Below are positions 26,901 to 35,009 of a stretch of DNA of 64,000 nucleotides, piece by piece (position 1 is the first letter of the stretch; each line of letters opens with the position of its first letter). The translations under genes and the position numbers were made by a program. The stretch spans positions 72,142,984 to 72,206,983 of the forward strand of contig NC_088300.1 of NCBI RefSeq assembly GCF_032854445.1, written 5' to 3'. The DNA comes from Liolophura sinensis (lineage: Eukaryota; Mollusca; Polyplacophora; Chitonida; Chitonidae). The notes below the pieces were generated by a model, which made no database searches, was not told where the DNA came from, and saw only the letters and a program-made list of their open reading frames with translations.

Positions 26901-29045
26901 CGAACCATCTGCCTTTTGAGTCCTGTGTGACTTTTTAGCAGAGCCTTCCCCATCACCAGAGACCGAAGTGTCCAACTTTTTCCGTTTCCTTCGCGGCGAC
27001 GGTTCATCGTCATGGTCATCCTCACTATCACTTTCTGCATACTGAGGTTGTTTACGTTTGCGCCCTTTCTTAGAGGTACTATCACCATTCAGACCCTCCT
27101 CTGAGGTAGGTGTGGCAGATCCCGTACCACTATTCCCCTGCAGACGACTGGTGCGTGCCGTAATCAATGCCTTCTTTAACTTTGCTTTAGTTTTGGTTCG
27201 GCCAGTCCCAGTGTCTTCTTCAGAGGCCTTATTCACCGTAGGCTCCAAGTCATCACTGATCCCTTTTGATGGACCTAATTCATACACGTAGGTGTATTTC
27301 TGTTTTCGTTCAGAATTTGACAACGGGAGTGCCTCTTCTGCATTCTTGTAAGCTATCTCCCAAGCATGTCGCCTTCTGGCACTAACATCCAGTTTATACT
27401 GCGCTCTCTGTTTGTGTGTTACTCTCATCTGCATGGCTTTGAAATAGTCCTCGAGCTGTCGTTTCCCTTCAAAAGGCAAAGTACCTGTTTCAGTCACCCA
27501 GCCTCTTTCACCCTCATTCCCAAAAAATTGCACATGGTACAGTCGGTAAGATAGATTTTTTCCTTGCCCTGTTAAGAAATAAGAAACACTCAGTCAGACA
27601 TACGTGAATAATAGACCTGAATTTTACAAATATTGTAGTTTATTGGACAAAACAATGGGCAAGTTCCACAATTTACAAATTTGTATAACAAGTTTAAATA
27701 CATGTATGAATGTCTGTCTCTATTTGGGATGCAGTCGTAAATTATAGGTCAGAATCATGTTGTACTTATTGCAACTTTTAAAGTTACTAAAAGCTGAGAT
27801 AAATATCTTGTCTCATACATGAATATGTAGTTTTTCCATGCCTGAAAGTGCAACACAAACCAATGGACAGGCCATTAGGAGCATATTAAATCTGCACACA
27901 GATACACATAAATTTATGACAGCCCACTGAAAGCAAAGATTATGATTGATACAAACCACAGTACATGTACTTCGATGCTTAATTAGACATATATGCCCCC
28001 GTGATTGAAACTAACTATCGAGTATGGTTAACAGTCAGATGTATATTATAAAGTGAACTGTATGAAAATTCTCATTTGTCGTTTCAATCGTCGAAGCATT
28101 TATCCAAATATTTTCTGCAAAAATACAAAACATAATACTTAATCGCCAAATTCTTGAACACACTTTACTAAACATGAAGTCAAGGTCTGGAATCTGTTTT
28201 ACTATTGGTTTTTTTTTTTTTTTAAACCGCTTACTGAATGGTCTGTTGCAAAGACAAACTGTGAAATGCTTACTGAGTTTGGTGTAGATGCCTTCAAATG
28301 GGTCGGGAGAGATCATACAGGGCCACCAGGGGTGACCCGTCACTTTAGACCACACCAAGTCACCAACAACCCACTTTGGGGATTTGTCACTAGTTTTGGG
28401 TTTAAGGAGTGTGGTTACTGCAGGACATCCTACAGCACTGCCTCTATAACGCCCCTTTTTCGACTTTCCTCTTCGTCTATGTGCACCTGGTGTGCTTGAA
28501 CTGATGTTCAACTGTCCTGGGGAGTCCGTGTTCAAATCACAAGCTCCCGATTCACTAAAACTATTATCCACAACGCTATTGTTTTGTGGCGCCTCATCTA
28601 CGCATGAACTTAGGTCCAGTTCGCCGTCACGATTGGCCCGTCGTATACGAAGCTTGATGGGAGTTCCCGTCATGTCACCATATTTGTCTTTTGTGCTGCC
28701 ATTTTTGGCCTGCGGTTTAGCATCTCCCGGGGAGGAGTTAGAACTGGACTCGGTTTCAGGAGGAGTAAAAATTTCCTCTTGTCTCCCAGAGCCACTTATC
28801 TCCACAATCTTGCCTGTACCCTCAATGTGGAGTTTTGTAGTTTCTGACGATTGGTTGTCTGACAATGCTCTGTTCACATCCTGCTTGGCACTAGCCTTGC
28901 TTTGAGCGATCTTGTGGCCCACATTCATCATAGGTATCTGAGGTAAGTGGTGTCGGAAGCCAGGTGTCACTTTAGGACCGGTTGCTGGTTTGGGGGGGTC
29001 AGCATCGCCATTGTCCGAGCCCTGTGAAGGTGACTCGGCATCCAT
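1164..29045 (-). CDS. NSD2: NSD-family histone H3 lysine-36 methyltransferase, 18 coding exons, 1550 aa
   Basis: Nuclear enzyme that transfers methyl groups from S-adenosylmethionine to H3K36 (family knowledge). Coding exons in transcript order: 29045-28274, 27568-26711, 17897-17791, 17175-16972, 16473-16366, 15520-15292, 15032-14832, 13951-13754, 13165-13009, 12661-12533, 11537-11458, 10843-10731, 9766-9497, 7902-7781, 7380-7244, 4471-4365, 2971-2770, 1822-1164. Every junction is GT-AG, all phases agree, and the sum is 4653 nt. Domains: PWWP1 about 225-300, HMG-like box about 470-520, PHD1-4 about 716-945, PWWP2 from about 935, AWS from 1073, SET with GRGWG (1129-1133) and NHSC (1198-1201), post-SET cysteines 1248-1255, C-terminal PHD5/C5HCH. 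The ATG at 29045 sits in AAACAATGG just after a splice acceptor at 29060. The symbol means the NSD1/2/3 group: the HMG-like box favours NSD2, but an invertebrate co-orthologue of all three is just as likely. Confidence 0.95.
1923..2135 (-). mobile_element. tRNA-derived SINE, 5'-degraded
   Basis: Reverse-oriented SINE in the last NSD intron. It shows the A/T tail (TATTTATTTGATCGGTGTTTTA), the AGAATATTTCACTTGTATGA tail domain, the central CAGCATTATGGTGGG part and AGGCTCCTGGGTCACTGC from the head. Compare the complete copy at 32971-33228. Confidence 0.8.
2595..2715. repeat. Dispersed ~110-bp repeat (copy 1 of 2)
   Basis: Contains CTTCAAGGCTTTTCCAGGCC, AAGCCTGGAAA and a trailing ACAGACCCTG. The same order of motifs recurs at 6612-6725 in another NSD intron. 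No protein or known element is recognised. Confidence 0.5.
3175..3885. repeat. 21-bp G/A-rich minisatellite, ~33 copies
   Basis: Units such as GAGAACCTGCAGAGGGTTGGG and GAGAACCTGCACAGAGCTGGG alternate across about 710 bp within the NSD intron between the post-SET and PHD5 exons. The period is a multiple of three, so several frames stay open on both strands and give 7-residue peptide repeats. It does not resemble the flanking exons. Confidence 0.9.
4112..4324. mobile_element. Small inverted-repeat element, family 2 (copy 1)
   Basis: About 213 bp with imperfect inverted ends: TATAATTCTTCAACCTTTTT at the left and the complement of GAAAAGGTTGAGAAATTAGG at the right. A homologue lies at 54726-54942 in ACADSB intron 9. 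No coding capacity: a MITE-like non-autonomous DNA element by inference. Confidence 0.6.
4365..7902 (-). CDS. NSD2: NSD exons: catalytic SET core and post-SET
   Basis: Exons 7902-7781, 7380-7244 and 4471-4365, residues 1143-1264. [15 protein letters not shown] and [10 protein letters not shown] come from the first. The second has [14 protein letters not shown] with the NHSC cofactor and active-site motif (1198-1201). The third has ELTFNYN with the SET tyrosine (1236), then the post-SET zinc motif CACGAPIC after C1240. All catalytic motifs are intact, so the enzyme should be active. The 59-bp array upstream of the first exon repeats its acceptor. Confidence 0.96.
4549..4668. repeat. 30-bp tandem repeat, 4 copies
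   Basis: Four near-identical units of AACAATCATATTTATGGGTG plus GCCGAGAAAT in the NSD intron, just upstream (in transcript sense) of the post-SET exon. The unit contains nothing recognisable from the exon. Confidence 0.9.
5795..6375. repeat. 73-bp minisatellite, ~7.5 copies
   Basis: Regular units containing CACTCGGCCACAGAGGGTCC, TGTGTAACTTTGAGAATCCT and ACAGTACATGTATGCCATAT, spaced exactly 73 bp over most of the array (for example 5847, 5920, 5993, 6066, 6139). It lies in the 2.8-kb NSD intron before the post-SET exon. The short open frames here are by-products. Confidence 0.95.
6612..6725. repeat. Dispersed ~110-bp repeat (copy 2 of 2)
   Basis: Contains AGTCTTTTCCAAGCTGAACT, CAAGGCTTTTCAAGGCCTGG and AGGTCTGTCAGGCC, paralleling 2595-2715 in the same orientation. 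Rich in short palindromic CCTGGAA/TTCCAGG steps. Confidence 0.5.
7903..8950. repeat. 59-bp minisatellite carrying copies of the NSD SET-exon splice acceptor
   Basis: About 17 units at 59-bp spacing continue directly from the 5' edge of the exon 7902-7781. On the minus strand a unit reads ...ACATTAGCCAG then GGTCAGTTTGTGAATGAGTA; the true site reads ACATTAACCAG then GGTCAGTTTGTGAACGAGTA. So each unit repeats the acceptor and the codons for GQFVNE, and in most the next codon is TAA instead of TAC. The true exon edge is the last member of the array. Confidence 0.93.
8951..9496. other. NSD intron sequence, nothing further recognised
   Basis: Between the 59-bp array and the AWS exon donor. AT-rich; no exon, RNA gene or known repeat identified. 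Confidence 0.4.
9497..9766 (-). CDS. NSD2: NSD exon: AWS domain and SET N-terminus
   Basis: Residues 1053-1142. A cysteine-rich AWS (pre-SET) module starts [17 protein letters not shown] and continues [16 protein letters not shown]. The SET domain begins at about 1115, with the AdoMet-binding motif GRGWGL at 1129-1134. Acceptor and donor (GTAGAT) are phase 0. The AWS zinc cluster supports the SET fold in this family. Confidence 0.96.
9767..10730. other. NSD intron, nothing recognised
   Basis: AT-rich intron between the AWS exon and the connector exon. No coding similarity or clear repeat found. Confidence 0.4.
10731..12661 (-). CDS. NSD2: NSD exons: PWWP2 core and connector
   Basis: Exons 12661-12533, 11537-11458 and 10843-10731, residues 945-1052. 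[19 protein letters not shown] and [18 protein letters not shown] form the second PWWP domain. [12 protein letters not shown] continues it, and a basic helical exon ([19 protein letters not shown], ending APFKLIK) links it to the AWS region. Phase 2, 1 and 0 at the successive donors. A small inverted-repeat element lies in the intron only about 36 bp from the 12533 donor. Confidence 0.92.
11036..11132 (-). mobile_element. tRNA-SINE fragment (3' part)
   Basis: TTTATCTGATTGGTGTCTTA, AAGAATATTTCACTTATAAG and CAGCATTATGGTGGGAGGAA match the tail half of the SINE family in reverse orientation. The head is missing. Lies in an NSD intron. Confidence 0.75.
12051..12496. mobile_element. Inverted-repeat element, family 1 (copy A)
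   Basis: About 446 bp. Left end CTTAGAGGCAAAGAAAACAC ... GAAGACGATCAAACACTGTC; right end is its imperfect inverted copy (GACAGTGTTTAATGGTCTTT ... TTTTCTTTACATTTAG). Related copies with the same terminal sequence lie at 35891-36361 and 37010-37473. Non-coding, MITE-like. It sits in an NSD intron close to the donor of exon 12661-12533. Confidence 0.7.
13009..13951 (-). CDS. NSD2: NSD exons: PHD fingers 3 and 4, leading into PWWP2
   Basis: Exons 13951-13754 and 13165-13009, residues 827-945. The first carries [17 protein letters not shown], a CNIICSKH segment and [11 protein letters not shown]. The second carries [18 protein letters not shown] and WYCSDC, completing PHD4, then [11 protein letters not shown], the start of the second PWWP domain, which is cut by the intron within the Arg codon before WWP. 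Donor GTGAATC and acceptor GGCAG are normal. Confidence 0.94.
14377..14470 (-). mobile_element. tRNA-SINE fragment (middle part)
   Basis: GCAGACCTTCCCACATAC, GAAGCCAGCATGAGCTAGAC and GACTGCATTGGCTCCCGAGT match the body and head of the SINE in reverse orientation. Confidence 0.65.
14832..15032 (-). CDS. NSD2: NSD exon: PHD finger 2
   Basis: Residues 760-826. Shows [23 protein letters not shown] and [11 protein letters not shown], the second PHD finger and the start of the third, spaced as in vertebrate NSD proteins. The acceptor TTGTATTTAG precedes GCATCC and the donor GTAAACATGG follows; phase 1 at both ends. Confidence 0.93.
15292..15520 (-). CDS. NSD2: NSD exon: PHD finger 1
   Basis: Residues 684-759. 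The zinc-finger pattern begins C-x2-C in [17 protein letters not shown] and continues through [10 protein letters not shown] to CTEC. This is the first of the tandem PHD fingers, which in NSD proteins recognise histone tails and aid chromatin targeting. The acceptor TGTGTAG precedes ATGGAATC, so this methionine is internal and not a start. The exon ends phase 1 before GTGTGTCC. Confidence 0.93.
15521..16365. other. NSD intron, nothing recognised
   Basis: AT-rich intron between the PHD1 exon and the short linker exon 16473-16366. No exon-like segment with suitable splice sites was seen. Confidence 0.4.
16366..17897 (-). CDS. NSD2: NSD exons: three short linker exons
   Basis: Exons 17897-17791, 17175-16972 and 16473-16366 encode residues 544-683, a Lys/Ser/Pro-rich disordered linker between the HMG-like box and PHD1. 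No domain is recognisable. They are accepted because they lie between certain exons, have good acceptors (TTTTTTCAG, CACCATCAG, GGTTGTAG) and keep phase (107, 204 and 108 nt). The donor of the middle exon, AAA before GTGTAC at 16971-16966, is weak and is the least certain junction of the gene. Confidence 0.8.
17898..20204. other. Large NSD intron, 5'-proximal segment on this map
   Basis: First part of the 8.8-kb intron 17898-26710. AT-rich, with many short frames interrupted by stops; no conserved exon or known element identified. Confidence 0.4.
20205..20710. repeat. Degenerate ~150-170-bp tandem repeat, 3 copies
   Basis: Three diverged units each contain CTGGTAACCATGACAACC or similar, GTATGTATCCACCAAAAAT and, in two of them, GAAAACTGTTGGAGTTATA. 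Lies inside the 8.8-kb NSD intron. Frames through it are open by chance and give no recognisable protein. Confidence 0.7.
21446..21520 (-). mobile_element. tRNA-SINE fragment
   Basis: ACAACGGCGGCCATTACTGT, GGGAGGAAACCAGGCGGAGG and CAACCATCTGCAGGT parallel the SINE body (GACGGCGGCCAGCATTATGG...) in reverse orientation. Short and diverged. Confidence 0.55.
21521..26710. other. Large NSD intron, remaining 5.2 kb
   Basis: AT-rich intronic DNA up to the HMG-like exon. I see no exon in phase with its neighbours, no RNA gene and no intact mobile element. The exons on either side join in frame without any insertion. Confidence 0.4.
26711..27568 (-). CDS. NSD2: NSD exon: second half of PWWP1 and HMG-like box
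   Basis: Residues 258-543. Begins with [10 protein letters not shown], the second PWWP strand set. A charged helix region ([14 protein letters not shown]) follows, then lysine-rich and acidic linkers with probable nuclear localisation signals ([14 protein letters not shown]). Near residues 472-520, [18 protein letters not shown] and a downstream QQW resemble the short HMG box found between PWWP1 and PHD1 in NSD2. The donor is AAAG before GTGAAT. Confidence 0.93.
27569..28273. other. NSD intron within the PWWP1 coding region
   Basis: Separates the two halves of PWWP1. Acceptor CTTAACAG and donor GTAAGC. AT-rich, no recognised content. Confidence 0.5.
28274..29045 (-). CDS. NSD2: NSD exon: N-terminal linker and first half of PWWP1
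   Basis: Residues 1-257. A low-complexity Ser/Asp/Pro-rich N-terminus leads into [16 protein letters not shown], the start of a PWWP domain that binds methylated H3K36 nucleosomes in this family. The exon ends CTCA before GTAAGC, phase 1, and joins the next exon to complete the PWWP barrel. Basic stretches [12 protein letters not shown] just before the domain could serve as a nuclear localisation signal. Confidence 0.95.
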
Positions 29046-29060
29046 TGTTTAAACAATGTC

Positions 29061-31687
29061 CTGTAACAGACAAGAAAACTGAAAACCACTGTACCACACA
29101 CGCATTTAGCCAAAGCATCCAAGATCTGTGTAACATTAATGTGAAAATATTACCAGATGTTATTACAATTGACCGCGTAACAAAACTAATAACTACACCC
29201 AACAAACTTGATCCCACTGTTGGCTTCACAGGCTAACTGGACGGCAATCCTGTCAAGTTTTCAAATTAACTGATGTAGTATCCTGACTGGCAGTTGCAGT
29301 TGGTCAGATCACTCTGACTGACACCAGCAAATGACCAATTGTTTTACTGAAACAAGGGGAAAAGTTAAACAATGTCTTTTGATACCATCATGAAATTTAT
29401 ACTAAATTTCAGAAGTTCTCCAAGAACAAGACCAAGATAATAATGATGGCCGAAAGTTGGACACAGAAATTGTCATCAGATGAATACCAAGATCAGATTC
29501 ATGTTGATGCTGATCGAAATATAATTATAAAAGAACATTACTTTTTTAATATGTCCCACAACGCAGTACTTGGTGGATCAAACATGTAAACAATATGACA
29601 GGCTGAAAGTGCATAGCAAGACTACTAAATCAAATACAGTTTTCCTTTTTATCAATAATGCATTATAAAGTACATATTCATAATTCCCTACAATCTGTAC
29701 GGTGGAAATGAAATTAAATGTACATGGTAGGCTATATAATTACAACACAACATGGTGTGAAAGTTCGCTGAACATCTCCCGTCTTCTAGACAACCAGTGG
29801 AAGTAATCTGGGAGTCTCAACTTAATGTTGATGACGTCTAAAATAACATCATGTTTTTTCGCAGTCAGCAAAGTTCCTTTTAATGGACAGAAATATATGC
29901 AGTGTTGTGTATTAGTGCACATTCCAGCATTTTACTTGTGTACACCAGTACCTAGTGGACAAAATAAAAGACAACATGGGATGGTTCAGAGAAATTAAAT
30001 GATTTTTTAGCAGAGTCTTCTGTTACTACAACATTTTCACCATGCAAGTTCACCTTGTAGGCTTAAGTACAACATCATATGTCTGATTGTCTGCAGTCAC
30101 GAATTAAAGCCAGGCCGAGTGTTTTTCACCATGAAGTGAAATATCCCGTATGAAGACCAAACACAATATCCACGATAGTAGTCAACTTAATATGTGCTTT
30201 GAATAAAAAAAGGTTACTGATAGGATAGCATATAAACAGTAAATTTTCAACAAAAAGTGTAGTACATGCACAGAATGACAGGGTCTCTGACCTGAGATTA
30301 TGAGTATCCAAATATTTCTCAACCTATTAGCCAATCCATTTAGATGAAGTCCATTCCTGCTCTCAAAAAACATGGTGCAGAATTTAAACTCCTACCTCCC
30401 TCTCGATCAAGGTAATCAACTTCTGTTTATTCGACTCAAGGAGCTACACAGAAGGTCCAAATGTCAGTAGAATGCATTGTTTTCTTCTGTGACGTTGCAG
30501 TGCGTGTGTACTTCATATGTGTTTTATGAGCACACATACACAGATAATTGTGACGTAATAAAGGAACGAACAATTGAGTTGAACCATCTTAAAAGTTCCC
30601 CATTTACTACCATCATCCATGACATTGAATATCTCCCCATTTTGTGGTCACATTTAACAGTACCACACATCTTGCTGTGGGCAGTTGTTTTGAAATGACA
30701 CGTGTCTTACTTGTGGTTTTCAAATGTAGCCGTAATCAAATGAAATCTTCCAGAAAACACAACTTCAATCTTCATAAACCAATCCAGAAGAGCATACAAA
30801 AGAACTTGCATTTCAGTGCAGTTAAGTTGCGTGTAACCAGCTTGGATTTCACTTAAGCCTATTCCAGTTGCCGTTCAGAAATGTTCAGCAAAATTTTATA
30901 GAGGAAGTGTTGAACTCAGTGTTATGATGAATGTCAGAATTTCAAAGCAGCACTCTAGATGAACTTTCTGGTCTGGTTTAATACATGTTTTACACCATTT
31001 AATAACACTGCACAAAACTAAATATGTGTCCATTAATAAACTGTGACGAGGTAAGGAGAAAAGGGATGACAAAGAATTTAACTGCATCCATCAAAAGCCT
31101 GCTACACGATTTCGACGTTACAACCACTTCGGCCTTTGTGCTTGTGGAACGAAGCTGTCTCCGCAAAGGCTGTGTAACGCAACACCCGTGCCGTCTGTCA
31201 TCACAGGTTATATATCCCTTTCAGGATACGGACGTAAAGCGGTTAATGCTCCACTGGGAGTAAGCGAATCGATTGAGGCACAGATATATTAACGGCATGA
31301 AACACCGATCAATTGACCAGAAAAAAATCTACCGTTATGTTTAGATCATTTTAGAACCCTGGAGAATATACACCATTCCGTATGTCGAGAAATGTTAAAC
31401 AAAAACGAGGATGAACCAAGATGAACTCACGCAGCCTCAATAAAGTGACCCCCTGATGTTTGTTTTTCGTCAAGCGGAACACCTAGCACGTTTTAGATCG
31501 GCGGCATGGGAATAAGCCATGAGGTAGCCATCTTGAAACAACTCCAATTTCTACACAACGAGGTCGATTTGTCCTCATATTACCTAATTTCCCTTCACGT
31601 CACACATCAACTGCAACGACACGATTAAAACAAAATTACGCGAGAGCTAAATGTTAGGTTTTCAAAAAGCACCAAGTGAAAAATTAC
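29061..31687. other. Putative first NSD intron (5' UTR intron)
   Basis: Ends at the clear acceptor GTTACAG (minus) before 29060. Its 5' end is set only by the putative donor at 31687. No coding exon or known repeat recognised. Confidence 0.4.
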
Positions 31688-31800
31688 CGGTAAAGCAAGT
31701 AGAATTGTCCAGTAGAGTCTTGGCCCGCTTTTCTTCCGCACAGCTTCCTTTCTGTCTCCGGCCCGCGGTTCGGGATTTTACGGCGGGAAAATATACATTG
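31688..31800 (-). other. Putative non-coding first exon of the NSD gene
   Basis: The first coding exon begins at a splice acceptor (29060), so a 5' untranslated exon must lie upstream. The GC-rich stretch here, read on the minus strand, ends in TTTACCG followed by the donor GTAATT (31687-31682). It follows CCAAT and E2F-like motifs. The donor and promoter placement are inferred; transcript data would be needed to fix the start. Confidence 0.45.
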
Positions 31801-31813
31801 ATTTGATTGGTTG
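31782..31813 (-). promoter_or_regulatory. Candidate NSD promoter: E2F-like and CCAAT motifs
   Basis: On the minus strand CAACCAATC (31813-31805) lies about 15 bp upstream of TTTCCCGCC (31790-31782), an E2F consensus match. A GCGGAAG ETS-like core follows near 31735. No TATA box is evident. The spacing suits a CpG-type promoter of a growth-related chromatin gene; this is inference from motifs only. Confidence 0.4.
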
Positions 31814-32075
31814 AGAGGTGACGAAGACATCCGAACAATCGACTAAACGACTTGGCGGCAAAGATCACACAAATGGTGCAAAGCTGCCAGCACTAATAAT
31901 GTGATATCCTCAAGGCCAAAATAATTCCGGGAAACCAGACATTGAAAAATTGTGGAAAACGGGATCATAATGTTCACAGTCGTTGAGTGCACATGTGTAG
32001 CCCTATGTTGAAATCGTGGGGGTTATATAGGCCTGCTTAACTGTAGGCCCTATCATATTTTATTAAGGCTTTTAA

Positions 32076-32205
32076 ATATTTATTTATTTGACGTTTTACT
32101 CCGTAGGCTGTTCAAGAATATTTCACTTATATGCCCACGGCCAACCGCAGGTTGCTGCAGATCGACCTTTCCCCGTACGGCCGGGAGGAAGCCAGCCTGA
32201 TGTAT
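32076..32205 (-). mobile_element. tRNA-SINE fragment (3' half)
   Basis: TATTTATTTATTTGACGTTT, AAGAATATTTCACTTATATG, CCGCAGGTTGCTGCAGATCG and GGAGGAAGCCAGCCTGATGT match the tail and body of the SINE in reverse orientation, upstream of the NSD promoter. Confidence 0.75.
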
Positions 32206-32214
32206 CCGTACGTA

Positions 32215-32530
32215 TGAATGCTTGGGGTGTAGCGTCGTCAATTTTTCAATCATATGACGACGATGAGTCATTAGATTATGTACATAGGCCTACATGTATA
32301 CAGTGTCTTCTTAATTGTGGTAGGGCGAGCCCATACCGCAAAGTGCTGCCGCCACTGAAGTATCATGCCCAATGCACCAGACATGACACCTGACGCCGTC
32401 ACATTATACTGACACCAGGCCAACCAATCCTGCTTCCTTGCTCTCGTCCCTAGGTGCTGTGCGCCAAGAGAGGCAGCAGCAAATACCATATCAAAACTCT
32501 TTGGTATGACCCGACCCGGGTTTGATCACG
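32215..32530 (-). mobile_element. Second dispersed family (copy 1), probably SINE-like
   Basis: GCTTGGGGTGTAGCGTCGTC, AATCATATGACGACGATGAG, a central GGCGAGCCCATACCGCAAAG, ACATTATACTGACACCAGGC and a distal GACCCGACCCGGGTTTGATC. The same blocks in the same order occur at 39195-39505, and related blocks at 35010-35345. Its end, complemented, gives the GACGTTAAACCCC type of tail seen at 37836-37898. Confidence 0.65.
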
Positions 32531-32574
32531 GCGTTTCCCAGCTTCTAGGCGGAAACTAACCATTAGCCTAATCG

Positions 32575-32650
32575 AAGCGGTACCAGCATGATGAGCTGGG
32601 CTTCAACCGGAGCTCACAGCGACCGCATTGGTGATGCGCCCACGAATCAA
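32575..32650 (-). mobile_element. tRNA-SINE head fragment
   Basis: CAGCATGATGAGCTGGGCTT and CACAGCGACCGCATTGGTGA match the SINE region around the B box in reverse orientation. Confidence 0.55.
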
Positions 32651-32970
32651 ACAGTCTTTGAAATTGAAGTAAATGTTCAGCGTATATTTGACCTTGCACG
32701 TGATACAAATAAATTTTGAACAGCACTAATTGCTTCGTTGATACTTCCACGACGGGTCACAGCTGCATGTAGGCTATACTGCATACAAAATACAACATAT
32801 ACTGGTATGCATATAGGCCTATTTGACTTCTCAAAGCCTCCCCAAATCTACTTACTTTTACTATAGCTGAATGTTATCAGGGGCCTTCCGTGGTTCGTAG
32901 CGGATGTTAAGCTTATATAATTAAGCTTGTTTGAGATATATATAACGTGGCGTGATCGAGGGTGAAATAG

Positions 32971-33228
32971 GGACCTCCGTGGCTCAGTTGCTTAGAGCGC
33001 TAGCGCAGCGTAATGAACCAGGAGCCTCTCACCAATGCGGTCGCTGTGGGTTCTAGTCCAGCTCATGTTGACTTCCTCTCCGCCCGTACGTGGGACGGTC
33101 TGCGGCAACCTGCGGATGGTCGTGGGTTTCGTTCGGGCTCTGTCCGGTTTCCTTCCACCATAATGCTGGCCGCCGTCGTATAAGTGAAATATTCTTGAGT
33201 ACGGCGTATATAAATATATAAATAAATC
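32971..33228 (+). mobile_element. Full-length tRNA-derived SINE
   Basis: Complete copy: head GGACCTCCGTGGCTCAGTTG with an A-box-like TGGCTCAGTTGCTTAGAG, a B box GGTTCTAGTCC at 33049-33059, a body with CGTACGTGGGACGGTCTG and ACCATAATGCTGGCCGCC, the tail domain TATAAGTGAAATATTCTTGA and an A/T-rich end. The RNA polymerase III boxes place the head as tRNA-derived. This is the best reference copy for the many fragments in the window. Confidence 0.9.
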
Positions 33229-33829
33229 GAGGGTGAAATCTCATGATAGTTACTTCTTACAGGCCTGTTGACCTGTGGTTTATGTAGGTTAAGCACTGCA
33301 GACACCTCTGTTTTCTTACCCAATTAATAAAACTGGTGACTGGTTTCAAGACGAGTACGGGTTTAATACCATAATAAATAAATAAAAAAATAATTCAAGA
33401 ACATTTAAGAGTAATTATCTGATGTCGCAAGTTCGAATTCATTTCCAGCCAAATGGACCGAGGGACGAGGAAAAGCATTTGTGGCACATCATAATAGGCC
33501 TATCTTGAAACAATATGAGTTTCTAATGTTCAACCGTATTCGAAAGGTAACAAGAATATTTTCAAATCTTTGTAGGCTACTCGTGAAATGTAAAGAATCT
33601 GTCTTGATCTTACACATACGGTGTTCGTGGAACACACATATATACGCTAGGCCTTTTAGCCCGCGTGGCTTAAGGTCGAGATCGTAACTGGATGGAATAA
33701 AGCACCATAATTTGCACACAGGCTCATTTTGACATATAAGGAGTTATCTAAGGTAGTGGAAGAGCCCTAATTTGCATAAATCCAATATTGCCGCTATGTA
33801 ACATACATGTAACTTCCTATCATTGTCCA

Positions 33830-34660
33830 GCAGATTACTTAAACAATAGCTCACTTGGTGATACAAGCATCAGATTTGGCACGAGAACTTCTTAGGTACT
33901 TCTTAGCTGAAAAAAGCAACAGGCACCTAAAAATACAACATGGCATTTTTGTTAAGATGGCCACCATAAGATATTATTATAGTATTAAAACAAATCTTCA
34001 AATAGCGCTACAAATTTTGGGGTAAGTACTAAACTGGGAATGTTTACTCATGTATGAAGCCCTAGTACTTAAAAACCTTAAAAATCTAAAATGACAGTCA
34101 TTTTTCCAAGATGGCCGCCATTTAAGGTTATTCGTTTGTTCATTTGTATTACCTGTATTATAGTTCAGAAGGTTACTCAATCAACAGCTCACTTGGTGAT
34201 ACATGCAGCATATGTAGCTATTTAACTATTCCGTAGCAGAAAAAAAAAAAAAAACATTGGCCACATAAAAATCCACAATGGCTGCCATTTTCCCCAAGAT
34301 GGCCACCACCTAAGGCCATTCGTTTATTCACATGATACGTGTATATTAGTCAAGCAGATTACTGAACCAGTATAGTTCATTTGTTGATACAAGCAGCAAA
34401 ACCGACAGTTCAAGTAATTTGAAGTAGTTGAAAAATATCCCTTTAGCCATCTAAAAATCAAAAATAGCGGCCATATAGAATTTGTTTTATATTAAACGAG
34501 TATGATAATAGCCATTTTCATTGTAGTACAAGTACGAAACTTGGAATATACAACCATGCTATATATGCCTTACTAGTTGTAGATCATGAAAATCAAAATT
34601 AACGGTCATTTTTTTTCTGCGACGATCGTCATTATGGCCATTCTTATGTTGATATATGGA
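33830..34660. repeat. Degenerate direct repeats with AAGATGGCCGCCAT core
   Basis: At least three diverged units each contain a GATTACT...CAGCTCACTTGGTGATACA block followed by CAAGATGGCCGCCAT and ATTCGTTTGTTCA. Spacing is irregular (about 190-340 bp). Intergenic, no coding potential. Confidence 0.55.
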
Positions 34661-34672
34661 CACTAAAACGAG

Positions 34673-34935
34673 GCGTCCGTGGCATTGTGGTTACGTGCTA
34701 TCGGAGCGCAATGACCTTAATGACGCGAGGCCCTCTACCCAAACTGATCGCTGTGAGTTCAAATCCAGTCCTTGCTGGTTTCCTTTGCCGTCGTACTAAG
34801 GAAAGTCCTTCAGCAACCTACGGATGGCCGTGGGTTTCCCTCAGGTTCTGTTCTGTTTCCTCCCACCATAATGCTGTCAGCCGTCGTATAAGTGAAATAT
34901 TCTACAGTACGGCGTGAAATAAATAAATAAATAAT
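34673..34935 (+). mobile_element. tRNA-derived SINE, near full length, diverged head
   Basis: Starts CGAGGCGTCCGTGGCATTGT and has a B-box-like GAGTTCAAATCCAG, GGATGGCCGTGGGTTTCCCT, TATAAGTGAAATATTCTACA and ends in (AAAT)n. Head substitutions suggest an older copy than 32971-33228. Confidence 0.85.
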
Positions 34936-35009
34936 AGTGACACTGCTTAGAATGCTACGCCGTCATCGCGTTTCAAAAGGGTAATCATCTGGGCTTAGAT
35001 AAGTTAGAA

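Noticed and set aside
28492-28905. Plus-strand frame of 137 codons
   Set aside because: Antisense to the first coding exon of NSD.
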